DNA of 19,647 nt from GCA-2718815 sp963578105 (GCA_963578105.1 CAUZBP010000086.1:1-19647); one strand, 5' to 3'; positions 7,079 through 15,268 are shown, counted from the first letter of the stretch. Made by a program: numbers and translations. The notes: generated by a model not told the origin, from the sequence alone.

Positions 7079-7852
7079 TTACCCTGCAGTGAAGGAGAAA
7101 AAGGGAGCCAAAATGGCGCGCAAGCCTATCACCAACAGGACTGCGTAGACGACTCGACGTAGTGCCACACGAGGAAGCCGTTCTCCCAGGTAAAGTCCCA
7201 GCCACGTGCCGGTCATTGAGACCGGCAGCGCTGCCAATCCCAGGCCATAGGCAGCCGGGACCTCGTTTCGAAAGACGCTCAATAACAACAGGGCCTGTGG
7301 ACCCAAGGTAACCACGAACACGAAAAACATAAAGCCGCGCGACCGATTTGCACTCCAATCGTGTGCCACCACCCAAAGTGCTATAAACGCCCCCCCCATG
7401 GAACAAAAACCGGCCAGGAAGCCACTACTTAGAAAGGCAACAAAAGTCCACGCTGGATGTAGTTTTTCGCGAGGTTCGACTCGACACAGCCATTGTACCG
7501 CTAGAACGACGATGAGAATAATGCCGACAACCCGTTTGACTTGATAGGGATCAATGGAATGGGCCTGCCAGAGTGCCCACAACCCGATGGGCAGCGAAAC
7601 AAGACGCAGGATCACCGGACCCAGCGTGTCCCGATAATGGACGTCGTGTCGCAACCGATAAGCACCTAGTCCATTCTGTGGCAGGCTGGAAACGATGTTG
7701 ACGGCGACGGCTTGTGGCAGGGAAAGCCCCACCAGTAACAGCAGCGGGATGCCGAATACGCCTCCCGCAAATCCAATCGAACCTTGCAGGAGGCCACCCG
7801 CAAAAAGAATAATCAGAATGGTGCTGATTTCGAATACTGAGAACTCGAACAT
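7079..7852 (-). CDS. TauE/SafE family sulfite/organo-anion exporter-like membrane protein
   Basis: This is a 257-aa integral membrane protein with about eight hydrophobic segments, arranged as two similar halves. The first half has a glycine-rich QGSIGFAGGVFGIPLLLLVG segment at ~23-42, typical of TauE/SafE proteins (usually 240-280 aa). The second half has a matching FLSSGFLAGFCSMGGAFIALW at ~138-158. The predicted role is transport of a small sulfur-containing or carboxylate anion across the cytoplasmic membrane. The true substrate cannot be read from sequence. There is no obvious Shine-Dalgarno before the ATG at 7852. It is transcribed divergently from the oxidoreductase at 7985, with 132 bp between the start codons, and no neighbouring sulfur-metabolism gene hints at a substrate. 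Confidence 0.87.
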   Translation of the reverse strand: MFEFSVFEISTILIILFAGGLLQGSIGFAGGVFGIPLLLLVGLSLPQAVAVNIVSSLPQNGLGAYRLRHDVHYRDTLGPVILRLVSLPIGLWALWQAHSIDPYQVKRVVGIILIVVLAVQWLCRVEPREKLHPAWTFVAFLSSGFLAGFCSMGGAFIALWVVAHDWSANRSRGFMFFVFVVTLGPQALLLLSVFRNEVPAAYGLGLAALPVSMTGTWLGLYLGERLPRVALRRVVYAVLLVIGLRAILAPFFSFTAG

Positions 7853-7984
7853 GAACAGAGTCTAACCGATAACGGATAAGTCCGGCGAGCGGAGATTTTG
7901 TTTCTGGAAATTTTCGCGGGAACGCGTTAAAATCAGCTGGCAAGTCAGACAGGATGGAACACTTTTCTAGAATGAATTGAACCC
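7853..7984. promoter_or_regulatory. Divergent promoter region between the TauE gene and the Gfo/Idh/MocA gene
   Basis: 132 bp separate two divergent start codons, so both promoters should lie here. A small CGCG-GGAA-CGCG hairpin sits at 7915-7926. I could not place convincing -35/-10 boxes, and neither gene has a clear ribosome binding site, so leaderless or weakly led translation is possible. Confidence 0.4.
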
Positions 7985-9361
7985 ATGATCCAACGCAAAG
8001 AATCTCGTCGCCGCTTTTTAACCACGACGTCTCAGGCCGTCGCCACAACGATTGCAGCGCCCTATTTCATTATTAAGCCGGCTCGAGCTGGGGAAGAGTC
8101 GAAAAACGACCGGCCCGTCCTCGGTTGCATTGGCACAGGCGACCGCTGGAGTGCTGTGGGACCCAATGCGATGAAATTGTCGGACTGTGTCGCCGTTTGT
8201 GATGTGGACGCTCACCACGCGGCGAAGGCCGTGGTGGCGGTACAGAAACGACAGGATTACATACCGGAGGTTTACGAAGATTATCGCAGGGTGCTGGATC
8301 GCAAGGACATTGACGTCGTGACCATTGTGACCACCGACCACTGGCATTCCAAAATCGCCATCGAAGCGATGCAGGCTGGAAAAGATGTTTATTGCGAGAA
8401 ACCGCTCACCCTGACGATTGAAGAAGGAAAACAGATTTGTCAGGTGGCTCGGCAAACCGGCCGGGTTTTCCAAGTCGGTACCCAGCAGCGCAGTGAAATG
8501 AAGCAACTGTTTCTACAGGCGATTGCCATGATCCGTGACGGCCGCATTGGCCAGGTGAAAAAGGTGGTGTGTGACATCGGTGGTGCGCCGACGTGTGGCT
8601 CGATTCCCGTGGTCAAGGTGCCTTCCGCGTTGAATTGGGACATGTGGCTTGGTCAGGCTCCCGTTGTCGATTATCGCCATCAGGAGGGTGGGACCTGGGG
8701 AGATTCGCGTTGTCACTTCCAGTTTCGTTGGTGGTACGAGTACTCGGGCGGGAAACTGACCGACTGGGGGGCGCATCACGTGGACATTGGTCAGTGGGCC
8801 ATCCAACAGAACGGACCCGGCCAAGGTGTTGTTTCTGTACAGCCCGTGCTTGCAGCGCATCCGGTGGACCTTCGTGACGGCATGCCCCTCCAGGAAGACC
8901 GTTACAATACGGCACACGAATTTCATGTCAGGTGCCAGTTTCAAAACGATGTGGAAATGAATATTGTCAGCCAATCGACCGATGGAAACGGAATTTTGTT
9001 CGAAGGAACGAAAGGCCGCTTTCATGTCAGTCGGGGTCGTATCCTAGGGAAGCCCTTTGAGGACCTCCAGCAAAATCCTTTGCCCGAAGATGCCCTTGTC
9101 AAAGCTTATCGTGGCAAGCAGCCGGGGGGTGAAAATGCACATATGCGAAACTTTTTTGAGTGCATCCGATCACGGGATCTGCCGATTTCGGATGTGTTCA
9201 CCCACCATCGGGCACTGACGACGTGTCATTTGGCAAACATCGCGATGCGCTTGAACCGGTCAATCCGGTGGAATGCTAAAACAGAACGAATCGTCGGCGA
9301 CCAAGAAGCCGACACTTGGCAGCGTCGCACCCAGCGCAAAGGTTTTGAAATCCACGTCTGA
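7985..9361 (+). CDS. Tat-exported Gfo/Idh/MocA family oxidoreductase
   Basis: This is a 458-aa NAD(P)-dependent sugar or cyclitol dehydrogenase-like protein. A twin-arginine signal (SRRRFL at 8-12, then a hydrophobic stretch, ARA at ~33-35) predicts export in folded form to the periplasm. The Rossmann start is VLGCIGTGDR at ~45-54. The family Lys lies in CEKPLTL (E138-K139-P140). The C-terminal domain carries GGKLTDWGAHHVDIGQWA, typical of the planctomycete expansion of this family, where many members are thought to act on polysaccharide-derived sugars. The substrate is unknown; a proven glycosidase-type activity has been described for some Gfo/Idh/MocA proteins, so a redox-assisted hydrolase is another option. 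The gene stands alone apart from the DUF1559 gene 112 bp downstream. Confidence 0.92.
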   Translation: MIQRKESRRRFLTTTSQAVATTIAAPYFIIKPARAGEESKNDRPVLGCIGTGDRWSAVGPNAMKLSDCVAVCDVDAHHAAKAVVAVQKRQDYIPEVYEDYRRVLDRKDIDVVTIVTTDHWHSKIAIEAMQAGKDVYCEKPLTLTIEEGKQICQVARQTGRVFQVGTQQRSEMKQLFLQAIAMIRDGRIGQVKKVVCDIGGAPTCGSIPVVKVPSALNWDMWLGQAPVVDYRHQEGGTWGDSRCHFQFRWWYEYSGGKLTDWGAHHVDIGQWAIQQNGPGQGVVSVQPVLAAHPVDLRDGMPLQEDRYNTAHEFHVRCQFQNDVEMNIVSQSTDGNGILFEGTKGRFHVSRGRILGKPFEDLQQNPLPEDALVKAYRGKQPGGENAHMRNFFECIRSRDLPISDVFTHHRALTTCHLANIAMRLNRSIRWNAKTERIVGDQEADTWQRRTQRKGFEIHV

Positions 9362-9473
9362 CCAGTGGCCAATCGGACCCCAGAGGATAAAGATCGCGTC
9401 AGACTGTCTTCTGAGACGACAACGCTGTGCGGGTAATTTTTGGTGTGGGGAGACTTTGGCCGTGAAGGGTGTC

Positions 9474-10364
9474 ATGACGTGGAAGTTGCAGGCTGTCGCC
9501 CTCCGGCGGCAGGCGTTTACCCTGGTTGAATTGTTGGTGGTGATGGGAATCATTGCCATCCTCCTTGCGATGCTGTTGCCAGCGGTGCAAGTGGCACGTG
9601 AGGCGGCGAGGCGTTCCGATTGTGCAAACAACATGAAGAACATGGGGCTGGCGGTTCAGAATTACCTAACCTCGTTTCGGGTGTTTCCACCGGCAAACAG
9701 CGTTGAACCGCCTCGGCACAGTTTTGTCACGCGCATTCTGCCCTATTTTGAACAGGGCGAATTGTACAGTGAAGTTGATTTGCGGTTGAATTGGAATCAT
9801 GTCGACAATCTGTCCCACACGAAGCAGGATCTAGGTGGGATACTCATCTGCTCATCAGCACCCGGAAACAGGGAGAATGACCACGTAACGGATTACACCG
9901 TGGCGACTCGGATCAGTTCGGCAACCGGATCGGGGATTGGCACGTTGGTGGGCACTGGAATAGTGACTGATCGAGGGGCGGACAGGTATCCCCATTGGCA
10001 CGGGGTCATGCAGCCTATCGATGGGAGGAAGGGTAGAATCGTGCGTCCGGCCAGCATTCGAGACGGCATGTCCCACACGATCATGATCGTGGAGGTGGCA
10101 GGCCGGCCCTATGTCCACGAAGGAAAGAAATTTACGGCCGGTTTGACCAGCACTCACCGTTGGGCTAACTGGCAGGTTACCATTGTCATCAACAAATTCT
10201 GCGGGTCGTCCAGGATGATCAATTGTACTAACAGCGACGAGATTTACAGTTTCCACCCGGGCGGTAGTAACTTTACCTATGCGGACGGTTCCGTTCATTT
10301 TTTGAATGAATCGTTAGCCGCGGATTCGTTGGTGTCACTGGTGACGGTTGCCGGGGGGGACTGA
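9474..10364 (+). CDS. DUF1559 domain protein with type IV prepilin-like N-terminus
   Basis: From the ATG at 9474 this is 296 aa. A short basic leader ends in RRQA, followed by F15TLVELLVVMGIIAILLAMLLPAVQ, a pseudopilin-type processing site with Glu at +5 and a single membrane/assembly helix. REAARRSDCANNMKNMGLAVQNY follows, and the C-terminus ends with FHPGGSNFTYADGSVHFLN. These are hallmarks of DUF1559, a family greatly expanded in Planctomycetes and usually annotated as secreted H-X9-DG proteins. Its function is not established. AAGGG at 9465-9469 supports this start, although the spacing is short (4 nt). The open frame extends upstream to 9273, overlapping the preceding gene, but that part is not protein-like. 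A prepilin peptidase is not in the window. Confidence 0.92.
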   Translation: MTWKLQAVALRRQAFTLVELLVVMGIIAILLAMLLPAVQVAREAARRSDCANNMKNMGLAVQNYLTSFRVFPPANSVEPPRHSFVTRILPYFEQGELYSEVDLRLNWNHVDNLSHTKQDLGGILICSSAPGNRENDHVTDYTVATRISSATGSGIGTLVGTGIVTDRGADRYPHWHGVMQPIDGRKGRIVRPASIRDGMSHTIMIVEVAGRPYVHEGKKFTAGLTSTHRWANWQVTIVINKFCGSSRMINCTNSDEIYSFHPGGSNFTYADGSVHFLNESLAADSLVSLVTVAGGD

Positions 10365-10472
10365 ACAAAGCGATTCGTGGTTTGTCCTCTCGGTTGTCTT
10401 TGTGTGATGATTCCCGCGCTCCACGAAGTCACCGAAATTTCTTTTCACGGATGCTTTTTCAGTAGTACGGTT
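10365..10472. terminator. Convergent spacer with a weak possible bidirectional terminator
   Basis: The DUF1559 gene (+) and the OleA-like gene (-) converge here. A 7-bp inverted repeat, TTCGTGG at 10374-10380 and CCACGAA at 10421-10427, encloses 40 nt. A T-rich tract (tttttatttttcccc-like) lies at 10469-10482, extending into the end of the minus-strand gene. The long loop makes this a weak call. Confidence 0.25.
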
Positions 10473-11621
10473 TTATTTTTCCCCCGAGGTGCGCGAAACC
10501 AACCTGGATGCATCCTTCCAGGTGTCCAGGGTTTTGTGTTCTCCGACATGGTTTGAACCTCGCACCAAGCTGGTTTCCCATTCGACGGCCAGCATCACAC
10601 AATTGATTCCCGATCCAATTCCCAGCATTCCGACCTTGTCACCCTCCTGGAGAAAACCACTTTCGGCGCCCAGAGCCATGGTGATCGGCAAAGCGACAGA
10701 ACCAGTGTTTCCGAGCCATTCGAGTGTCGTGTAGTCTGCCGCTGGGTCGAGCCCCAGCGACTCGAGCATCAATCGTCGATGAATGGAACCGACCTGGTGG
10801 CAAAAGGTTTTGTCGATGTCGTCCCGCGCCCAGCCTGATTCAAACAAAAATCGTTCAAACGTCTCGGTTCCCGTGCGGATGCCTTCCTGCATCAGGCGTT
10901 CAGAATCAGTATTCATCAATGGCTGCATGCCGCTGGCTACGGACTGGTCGGAACCGCTGTGGCATAGTTGGTGGTAGTCGGTATTGGCGTGGGACATGGC
11001 AGCAGTTAAGCGGTTGCCTGTCTGGCTGAGTTCACGATCGGTTAACACGACTGCACAGCTTGCCGAACCAATCGTGAGTGACGCAATCGCCGTTTTCACA
11101 GAGTTCCGTGTTAACGATTCGTCAGCGTTGAGGGTAGCAATTGTGGTTTCCACTAATTCCCTGCCTCCTTCACTACCCACCACGATTCCCACGCGAATCT
11201 GGCCCAACTCAATCATGTTGGCTACTTGGATGATTCCGTTCAGAATGCCCAGACAGGCATTGGATACATCATAAATCATGCAGTCTGCTGGCAAATCAAG
11301 GTGATGATGGACGGCGCACGCGGTCGCCGGTTCCAAGTGATCCCGACAGACGGAAGCGTGTACAAGACTACCAACGAGTGCGCGATCCAGGCCGCTGGAT
11401 TCCAAGGCGGCGTCGGCACTGGCAACGCTATTTTCGCTGGGCAGGGTCCCGGGTTGCCAGAATCTCCGCTCACGGATCCCTGTGATCAGTTCAAGTCTTC
11501 CTTCGGGGAGACGGAGTCGACGATAGACGGGTTCCAGACGCTGTTCTAACTCCGTCGAGGTGACGATTTCTTCCGGCAGCGTGTAACCAAACGATTCAAG
11601 GCAGACATTTTGATACAGCAT
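10473..11621 (-). CDS. OleA/FabH-like 3-oxoacyl synthase III (thiolase-fold condensing enzyme)
   Basis: This is a 382-aa thiolase-fold enzyme with an intact condensing triad: nucleophile C123 in VSNACLGILNG, H275 in FCHQVGSIHRR and N305 in EWLGNTGSVALP. The GIRERRFW segment at ~48-55 and the GxGSGINC C-terminal motif fit FabH/OleA. VCRDHLEPAT places a glutamate (E97) where OleA has its deprotonating Glu, which favours OleA-type head-to-head Claisen condensation of two acyl-CoAs over FabH chain initiation. In OleA systems the beta-keto acid is normally processed by OleB, OleC and OleD to long-chain olefins. None of those is adjacent here, because the neighbours are DUF1559 and a C26-like gene. 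It may use OleBCD encoded elsewhere, or make another product. The ATG at 11621 lacks a clear ribosome binding site. Confidence 0.8.
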   Translation of the reverse strand: MLYQNVCLESFGYTLPEEIVTSTELEQRLEPVYRRLRLPEGRLELITGIRERRFWQPGTLPSENSVASADAALESSGLDRALVGSLVHASVCRDHLEPATACAVHHHLDLPADCMIYDVSNACLGILNGIIQVANMIELGQIRVGIVVGSEGGRELVETTIATLNADESLTRNSVKTAIASLTIGSASCAVVLTDRELSQTGNRLTAAMSHANTDYHQLCHSGSDQSVASGMQPLMNTDSERLMQEGIRTGTETFERFLFESGWARDDIDKTFCHQVGSIHRRLMLESLGLDPAADYTTLEWLGNTGSVALPITMALGAESGFLQEGDKVGMLGIGSGINCVMLAVEWETSLVRGSNHVGEHKTLDTWKDASRLVSRTSGEK

Positions 11622-12227
11622 GTGTAGGCGAGTCCAGGGTGCGCGACGAGGTTACCTTTGAGTGTCGAAAGGGGCTGGCGGCGTGTCAAGTGGCAACCCG
11701 CTCTGGCGGACATGTGGCGGCGGTGGAGATTCAAAAAGGACAAGTTATTGCGAGAATATTGGGGTTAGGAAATTTGAGGAAATAAAATTAATGTAGTCCG
11801 TTACACGATGTAGTGGTGGGGTTGGTTGGTTAATACAAAATAGGCGGTATGCTTGCTAAAGGGTTCGGAAACGTTAAAGTTGCCTCCGACTTATGTTTTC
11901 CCAACAGGTCGATACGGCGTGAACCATCGGAGTAACTGAGGCCAGCAGAAACGGATGTCGCTCTTACGTTGTGCCTAGGACGGGTAACGTTACTCGGCAG
12001 TAAATGTTGGCAGCAAGCGGTAACTTTGGAGTGCCTGCTTAGAAAGCTGGGCGTAACAGGTTGCTGACCCTACCTTTGCTGCACGTTTACGCTTGTCTCA
12101 GCGGTAAAGTCCGCTGAGCCCTCTACCCGCCTGATCACGTGTTGAGTCCGTGTGGATTCAGCAAAAGGGTCGCATCGATGCAATTGTGCCGGCCAAAAGC
12201 TTGCTCACGTTTGTGAAAGGGATTTTT
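11622..12227. other. 606-bp non-coding stretch upstream of the C26-like gene
   Basis: I see no supported protein gene. The stretch contains the OleA-like promoter on the minus strand and the leader of the C26-like gene on the plus strand. The pentamer GTAAC recurs at 11932, 11984, 12020 and 12053, the second within the perfect palindrome gtaacgttac (11984-11993). The strong hairpin at 12097-12118 is listed separately. The density of short repeats and stem-forming segments between ~11880 and 12120 is compatible with a structured leader or small RNA, but it matches no riboswitch, tmRNA, RNase P or SRP consensus I know. Confidence 0.35.
12097..12118 (+). promoter_or_regulatory. Perfect 8-bp stem-loop in the leader of the C26-like gene
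   Basis: CTCAGCGG and CCGCTGAG pair perfectly around the six-base loop taaagt. The hairpin ends 109 bp before the ATG at 12228 and is followed by CCCTCTACCC rather than a T-run, so it is more likely a leader structure or operator than a simple terminator. Confidence 0.45.
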
Positions 12228-12974
12228 ATGCAAACGAAACCGCTGATTGGCATTAATTCTGACTATCGTTCCGCTAACAAAAGTCGACCGTCCTACTCGG
12301 TTGTTTGTGGAGGTTATTTTGACTCCATTCTCAAGGCTGGTGGTATCCCGGTGATTCTGCCACCCTTGTGTGACAGGGATGATATTAATTCGGCGCTGGA
12401 AGTGTTGCAGGGTTTTCTCCTAATCGGTGGTCCTGACTTGGACCCGCAACGCGATGGTTTCATGCGTCACCCGAGTGTACGACCGATGGAGAACCGTCGT
12501 GAGAGTTTTGATCGCGAGTTGGTGGATGCGATTGCCGAGCGAAGCCTGCCGGTACTAGGGATTGGTGTGGGCTTGCAACTGATCAACGTGTCACAAGGTG
12601 GCAATCTTTTTTTGCATGTTCCCGAAGACATTCCTCGGGCCCTTCCACACAAAGATCAGTTGGACATCAATCATCGGCATGGTCTGGAAGTCGTACCCGG
12701 TACGATCATGGAACGTGTTTACGGGGACGGAGAAGTTCGTGTGAACAGCATGCACCATATGGCGATTGACGAACTGGCACCGGGATTTGCTGTCACTGCC
12801 CGTTCGCCTGATGGAGTGATCGAGGCGATCGAAAGCCAGGTGGAAGATTGGTTTGTCTTGGCTACACAGTTCCATCCCGAGGGGGAATCAGCCTCGGCCT
12901 TAGATCAACGGATCTTCGAGGAGTTCCTGGCTGGAGTCAGCCACAGCTCTTTGGGGATGCGCATGGTCGCCTAG
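12228..12974 (+). CDS. Peptidase C26 / gamma-glutamyl-GABA hydrolase-like class I GATase domain protein lacking the nucleophilic Cys
   Basis: From the ATG at 12228 (AAAGGG 6 nt upstream) this is 248 aa, a single glutamine-amidotransferase-like domain of normal family length. It has the family's LLIGGPDLDP (~64-73), the nucleophile-elbow region PVLGIGVGLQLINVSQGG (~108-125), NSMHHMA (~173-179) and the His/Glu end of the triad in QFHPE (H216, E218). At the elbow, active members have G-I-C-R-G; here it reads G111-I-G113-V-G115, with the codon ggt at 12564-12566. The nucleophilic Cys and the next Arg are both absent. Thiol hydrolysis of gamma-glutamyl amides is therefore unlikely. A binding or regulatory role, or a different chemistry, is inferred. 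The frame is otherwise intact, so it is not an obvious pseudogene. The open frame begins at 12150 with GTG, but that extension looks non-coding. Confidence 0.85.
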   Translation: MQTKPLIGINSDYRSANKSRPSYSVVCGGYFDSILKAGGIPVILPPLCDRDDINSALEVLQGFLLIGGPDLDPQRDGFMRHPSVRPMENRRESFDRELVDAIAERSLPVLGIGVGLQLINVSQGGNLFLHVPEDIPRALPHKDQLDINHRHGLEVVPGTIMERVYGDGEVRVNSMHHMAIDELAPGFAVTARSPDGVIEAIESQVEDWFVLATQFHPEGESASALDQRIFEEFLAGVSHSSLGMRMVA

Positions 12975-12984
12975 AAGGTGATTG

Positions 12985-13017
12985 GGCTCCCGGATTCCCT
13001 CAGGGTTTTCGGGAGCC
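12985..13017 (+). terminator. Hairpin after the C26-like gene
   Basis: GGCTCCCG (12985-12992) pairs perfectly with CGGGAGCC (13010-13017) around a 17-base loop that itself contains ccctcaggg. It begins 11 bp after the stop codon. No T-run follows directly, so termination is likely but not certain. Confidence 0.5.
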
Positions 13018-13157
13018 GGTTCGTGTTGACGTTCCTGTCCCTTTTGTAGTGCAGCAGCTAGCGCTGTTCCGGCTGTGCCCCGTTTGTCTGCTGCGGCGAG
13101 TTCGGTGTGGCGTTGGCCATGGCGATCGAGCCGGCTCTTACGTGAGAAACGAAGTCC

Positions 13158-14489
13158 ATGTCCTGCAACGATCCGGTTCACGGCTCCGGCGACAGGCCCG
13201 AATTCGATCCTTTTCGCCTGCAGCACACTGCGGAGGCGAGACAGCGTCACTTTGTGGGTCTGAGCCTCTCCCGTGATGGGAGTTCCTTGGCAGGTAGTGT
13301 CGTGCAAACTTTCGGGGCGGGGCTGGAAGCGGAAGCTCGAGCAGTCTCTTCGATGTCTCTGCAGTTACCCGCCAGTTTACGGAAGAGGTGGCAGGATTTT
13401 GACGAACTTTCGTCGCCACCGGGCGGGTTCGTCGGAGAAGTCCCCGTGATGCTCGCTGAATTGGCGGAGTATCAGGCGACGATGGTCCATCGGTTGATGA
13501 CAGAAACGCGACTGGGCCCCGACCAACTGCTGGCGATTGGGGTGGAGGACCCGGGTCTTTGGTGTGAATTACAGGAAAACCACCGTTGCTATCTTGGTTT
13601 GTGTGACGCTGCGCGTCTGTCGGAGGCGACGGGAATCAGTGTCATCGACGGATTTCCGGCCAGGGACGTTTCTCAGAATGGCCGGGGAGGGCCCTTGAAT
13701 CCTCTGCCGTTGTGGATTTTGTTGCGCAGTATCGACTCGTCAGCAACATCCACATGGTTCGTTGTGGAATTGAAAAGATCGATTCGCGTGTCATGCTTTT
13801 TGTTTTCGGCGGCAGACTCGCTGCCACGGGTCCTTTCTTTTCCTGTTGAACCTGGCCTGTTGCTGTTGGATTTGCTGCTGAGCAAGATGACAGCGGGTGA
13901 GCAGGCAATCGACCAAGGGGGTCGTCTGGCCGTTCAGGGCCAGAAGATTCCGGAGCTTCTGGACGCCTGGAAGGCTGTTGATGCCTTCCAGGAGCCTTCA
14001 CCGTGGAGCCCGAGGGCTGTCCGTCCAGTGGCGTTTATCGAAAGGCTGGAGGAGTTACCCCACCATGATTTGTGGTCGTTGCAGGACATTCTTTGCACAG
14101 CGACGCATTTGATTGCGGAGGGGATTGAACGTGCTGTCGAAAGGTGTCGAACTGCTGATGACCGGGTGGGTGCTCAAGGTATTCTTTACGGTGGCGGCAG
14201 CCAGAACGGGCTGATCGTGCAGCAGATTCGTGCGCGACTTTGTGAGACTTCCTGGTGCGTGCCCCGTGATTTAGAATTGGAGGACGCTGCCCTTGGAAGT
14301 ACACAAGCAGCCTTGCTGGCCCTGCTCCATGTGGATCACGTACCCGCTAATTTACCCCAACTCACCGGTGCCGAAACACCTCGTGTCTTGGGTCGACTCA
14401 CACCGGGTACTCCGTTCAATTGGCATCGCCTCTTGGAATTGATGGCGCAAAATAAGCCGAGCATGGTGTCCTTGAGGCGTGCGATGTGA
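13158..14489 (+). CDS. Divergent anhydro-N-acetylmuramic acid kinase (AnmK)-like protein
   Basis: This is 443 aa, longer than typical AnmK (~370 aa). Recognisable AnmK landmarks are: LCDAARLSEATGISVIDGF (148-166), RDVSQNGRGGPLNPL (169-183), which matches the RxxDxxxGGQGAPLxP motif, YGGGSQN (344-350), ELEDAALGSTQAALLAL (373-389), NLPQLTGA (398-405) and LGRLTPG. Missing or changed: the N-terminal phosphate-binding GTSxDGxD (here VGLSLSRDGSSL), the NIGGIAN block (here VVELKRSIRVSC) and the FDTGPGN block (here FPVEPGLLLLD). AnmK recycles peptidoglycan by turning anhydroMurNAc into MurNAc-6-phosphate; with these losses, kinase activity is doubtful. The ATG at 13158 is the first start after an in-frame TGA at 13143. 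The long N-terminal ~30 residues are poorly conserved-looking. It follows the C26-like gene, separated by a hairpin. Confidence 0.75.
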   Translation: MSCNDPVHGSGDRPEFDPFRLQHTAEARQRHFVGLSLSRDGSSLAGSVVQTFGAGLEAEARAVSSMSLQLPASLRKRWQDFDELSSPPGGFVGEVPVMLAELAEYQATMVHRLMTETRLGPDQLLAIGVEDPGLWCELQENHRCYLGLCDAARLSEATGISVIDGFPARDVSQNGRGGPLNPLPLWILLRSIDSSATSTWFVVELKRSIRVSCFLFSAADSLPRVLSFPVEPGLLLLDLLLSKMTAGEQAIDQGGRLAVQGQKIPELLDAWKAVDAFQEPSPWSPRAVRPVAFIERLEELPHHDLWSLQDILCTATHLIAEGIERAVERCRTADDRVGAQGILYGGGSQNGLIVQQIRARLCETSWCVPRDLELEDAALGSTQAALLALLHVDHVPANLPQLTGAETPRVLGRLTPGTPFNWHRLLELMAQNKPSMVSLRRAM

Positions 14490-14695
14490 GGGGACTGCAT
14501 CTCGCTCCGTAGATGTCTCGGTTTTCGATGAACGGGTAAACGTCACTGCCGGCCAATGGTTCCGCTCCCTGGACCTTATTGGATGTGATGCACCGTAGCT
14601 AAGAAACGATTCCCCGATGACATGCTTCAAGGACTATCAGCTTGCCCCTTGAGTGTACGTGGGTCTCAGCGTCTCGGGTGGCGAAAAGTCGTGGA
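14490..14695. other. Convergent spacer between the AnmK-like and DJ-1/PfpI genes
   Basis: About 200 bp lie between two converging stop codons. I see no gene, no T-run terminator, only a short catct/agatg inverted repeat near the AnmK-like stop. Confidence 0.3.
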
Positions 14696-15268
14696 CTAAG
14701 CTGCCAACATTGCCACGAGCGCTCTCATCCAGGCAGGATGTGCCGGCCAGGCGGGGGCTGTCACAAGATTTTCGTCGACATGGACGTTGTCGAAACTACT
14801 ACTGGCGTCGATGTATTCGCCTCCGACAGCCTCAATTTCGGGTTGCACGCTGGGATAGGCGCAACAGGAACGACCTCGCAAGATGCCCGCGGCGACCAGG
14901 ATCTGGAGACCATGGCAGATCGCTGCCAGGGGCTTGCCGGCGCCATCGAAGTGACGCACGATTTCAAGCACCTGCTGGTTGAGTCGAAGATACTCGGGGG
15001 CACGGCCTCCAGGAAGAATCAAGGCCCGGTAATCGGATGCCTGCACGCGATCAAAGTCGGCGTTCAATTGAAAGTTGTGGCCTCGCTTTTCACTGTATGT
15101 CTGGTCCCCTTCAAAATCGTGTACAGCCGTTACAACCGATTCTCCGCTGCGTTTGTCTGGACAGACCACATCGACTTTGTACCCCAGCATCAACAGAAGC
15201 TGGTAGGGAACCATTGCTTCATAATCTTCGACGTAGTCACCAACAATCATCAGTACGCGTTGGGTCAT
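14696..15268 (-). CDS. DJ-1/PfpI family protein
   Basis: This is a 190-aa, single-domain protein of normal family length. The PfpI/DJ-1 catalytic features are intact: E14 in VEDYEAMVPYQ, PGGRAPEYLR at ~86-95 and the nucleophile elbow AAICHGLQIL with C118-H119. Members are variously reported as proteases, glyoxalases/deglycases or stress chaperones acting in the cytoplasm, and the sequence alone does not choose between them. The full RAPE-x-x-R segment places it closer to PfpI/YhbO than to human DJ-1. GAGAG lies ~9 nt before the ATG at 15268. It converges with the AnmK-like gene, and is divergent from the RNase H-like gene. Confidence 0.9.
   Translation of the reverse strand: MTQRVLMIVGDYVEDYEAMVPYQLLLMLGYKVDVVCPDKRSGESVVTAVHDFEGDQTYSEKRGHNFQLNADFDRVQASDYRALILPGGRAPEYLRLNQQVLEIVRHFDGAGKPLAAICHGLQILVAAGILRGRSCCAYPSVQPEIEAVGGEYIDASSSFDNVHVDENLVTAPAWPAHPAWMRALVAMLAA

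Noticed and set aside
7062..7079. T-run as a terminator for the TauE gene
   Set aside because: The run is on the plus strand, and the minus-strand gene would need an A-run there; no hairpin accompanies it.
9273..9473. Upstream extension of the DUF1559 frame
   Set aside because: It overlaps the Gfo/Idh/MocA gene and precedes the type IV prepilin-like leader, which must be near the N-terminus for processing.
12150..12227. GTG-initiated extension of the C26-like protein
   Set aside because: The ATG at 12228 has a good AAAGGG site, and homologous proteins begin close to the KPLIGI strand.
11622..12227. tmRNA, RNase P RNA, SRP RNA or a known riboswitch
   Set aside because: None of the conserved core motifs that I know for these RNAs is present.
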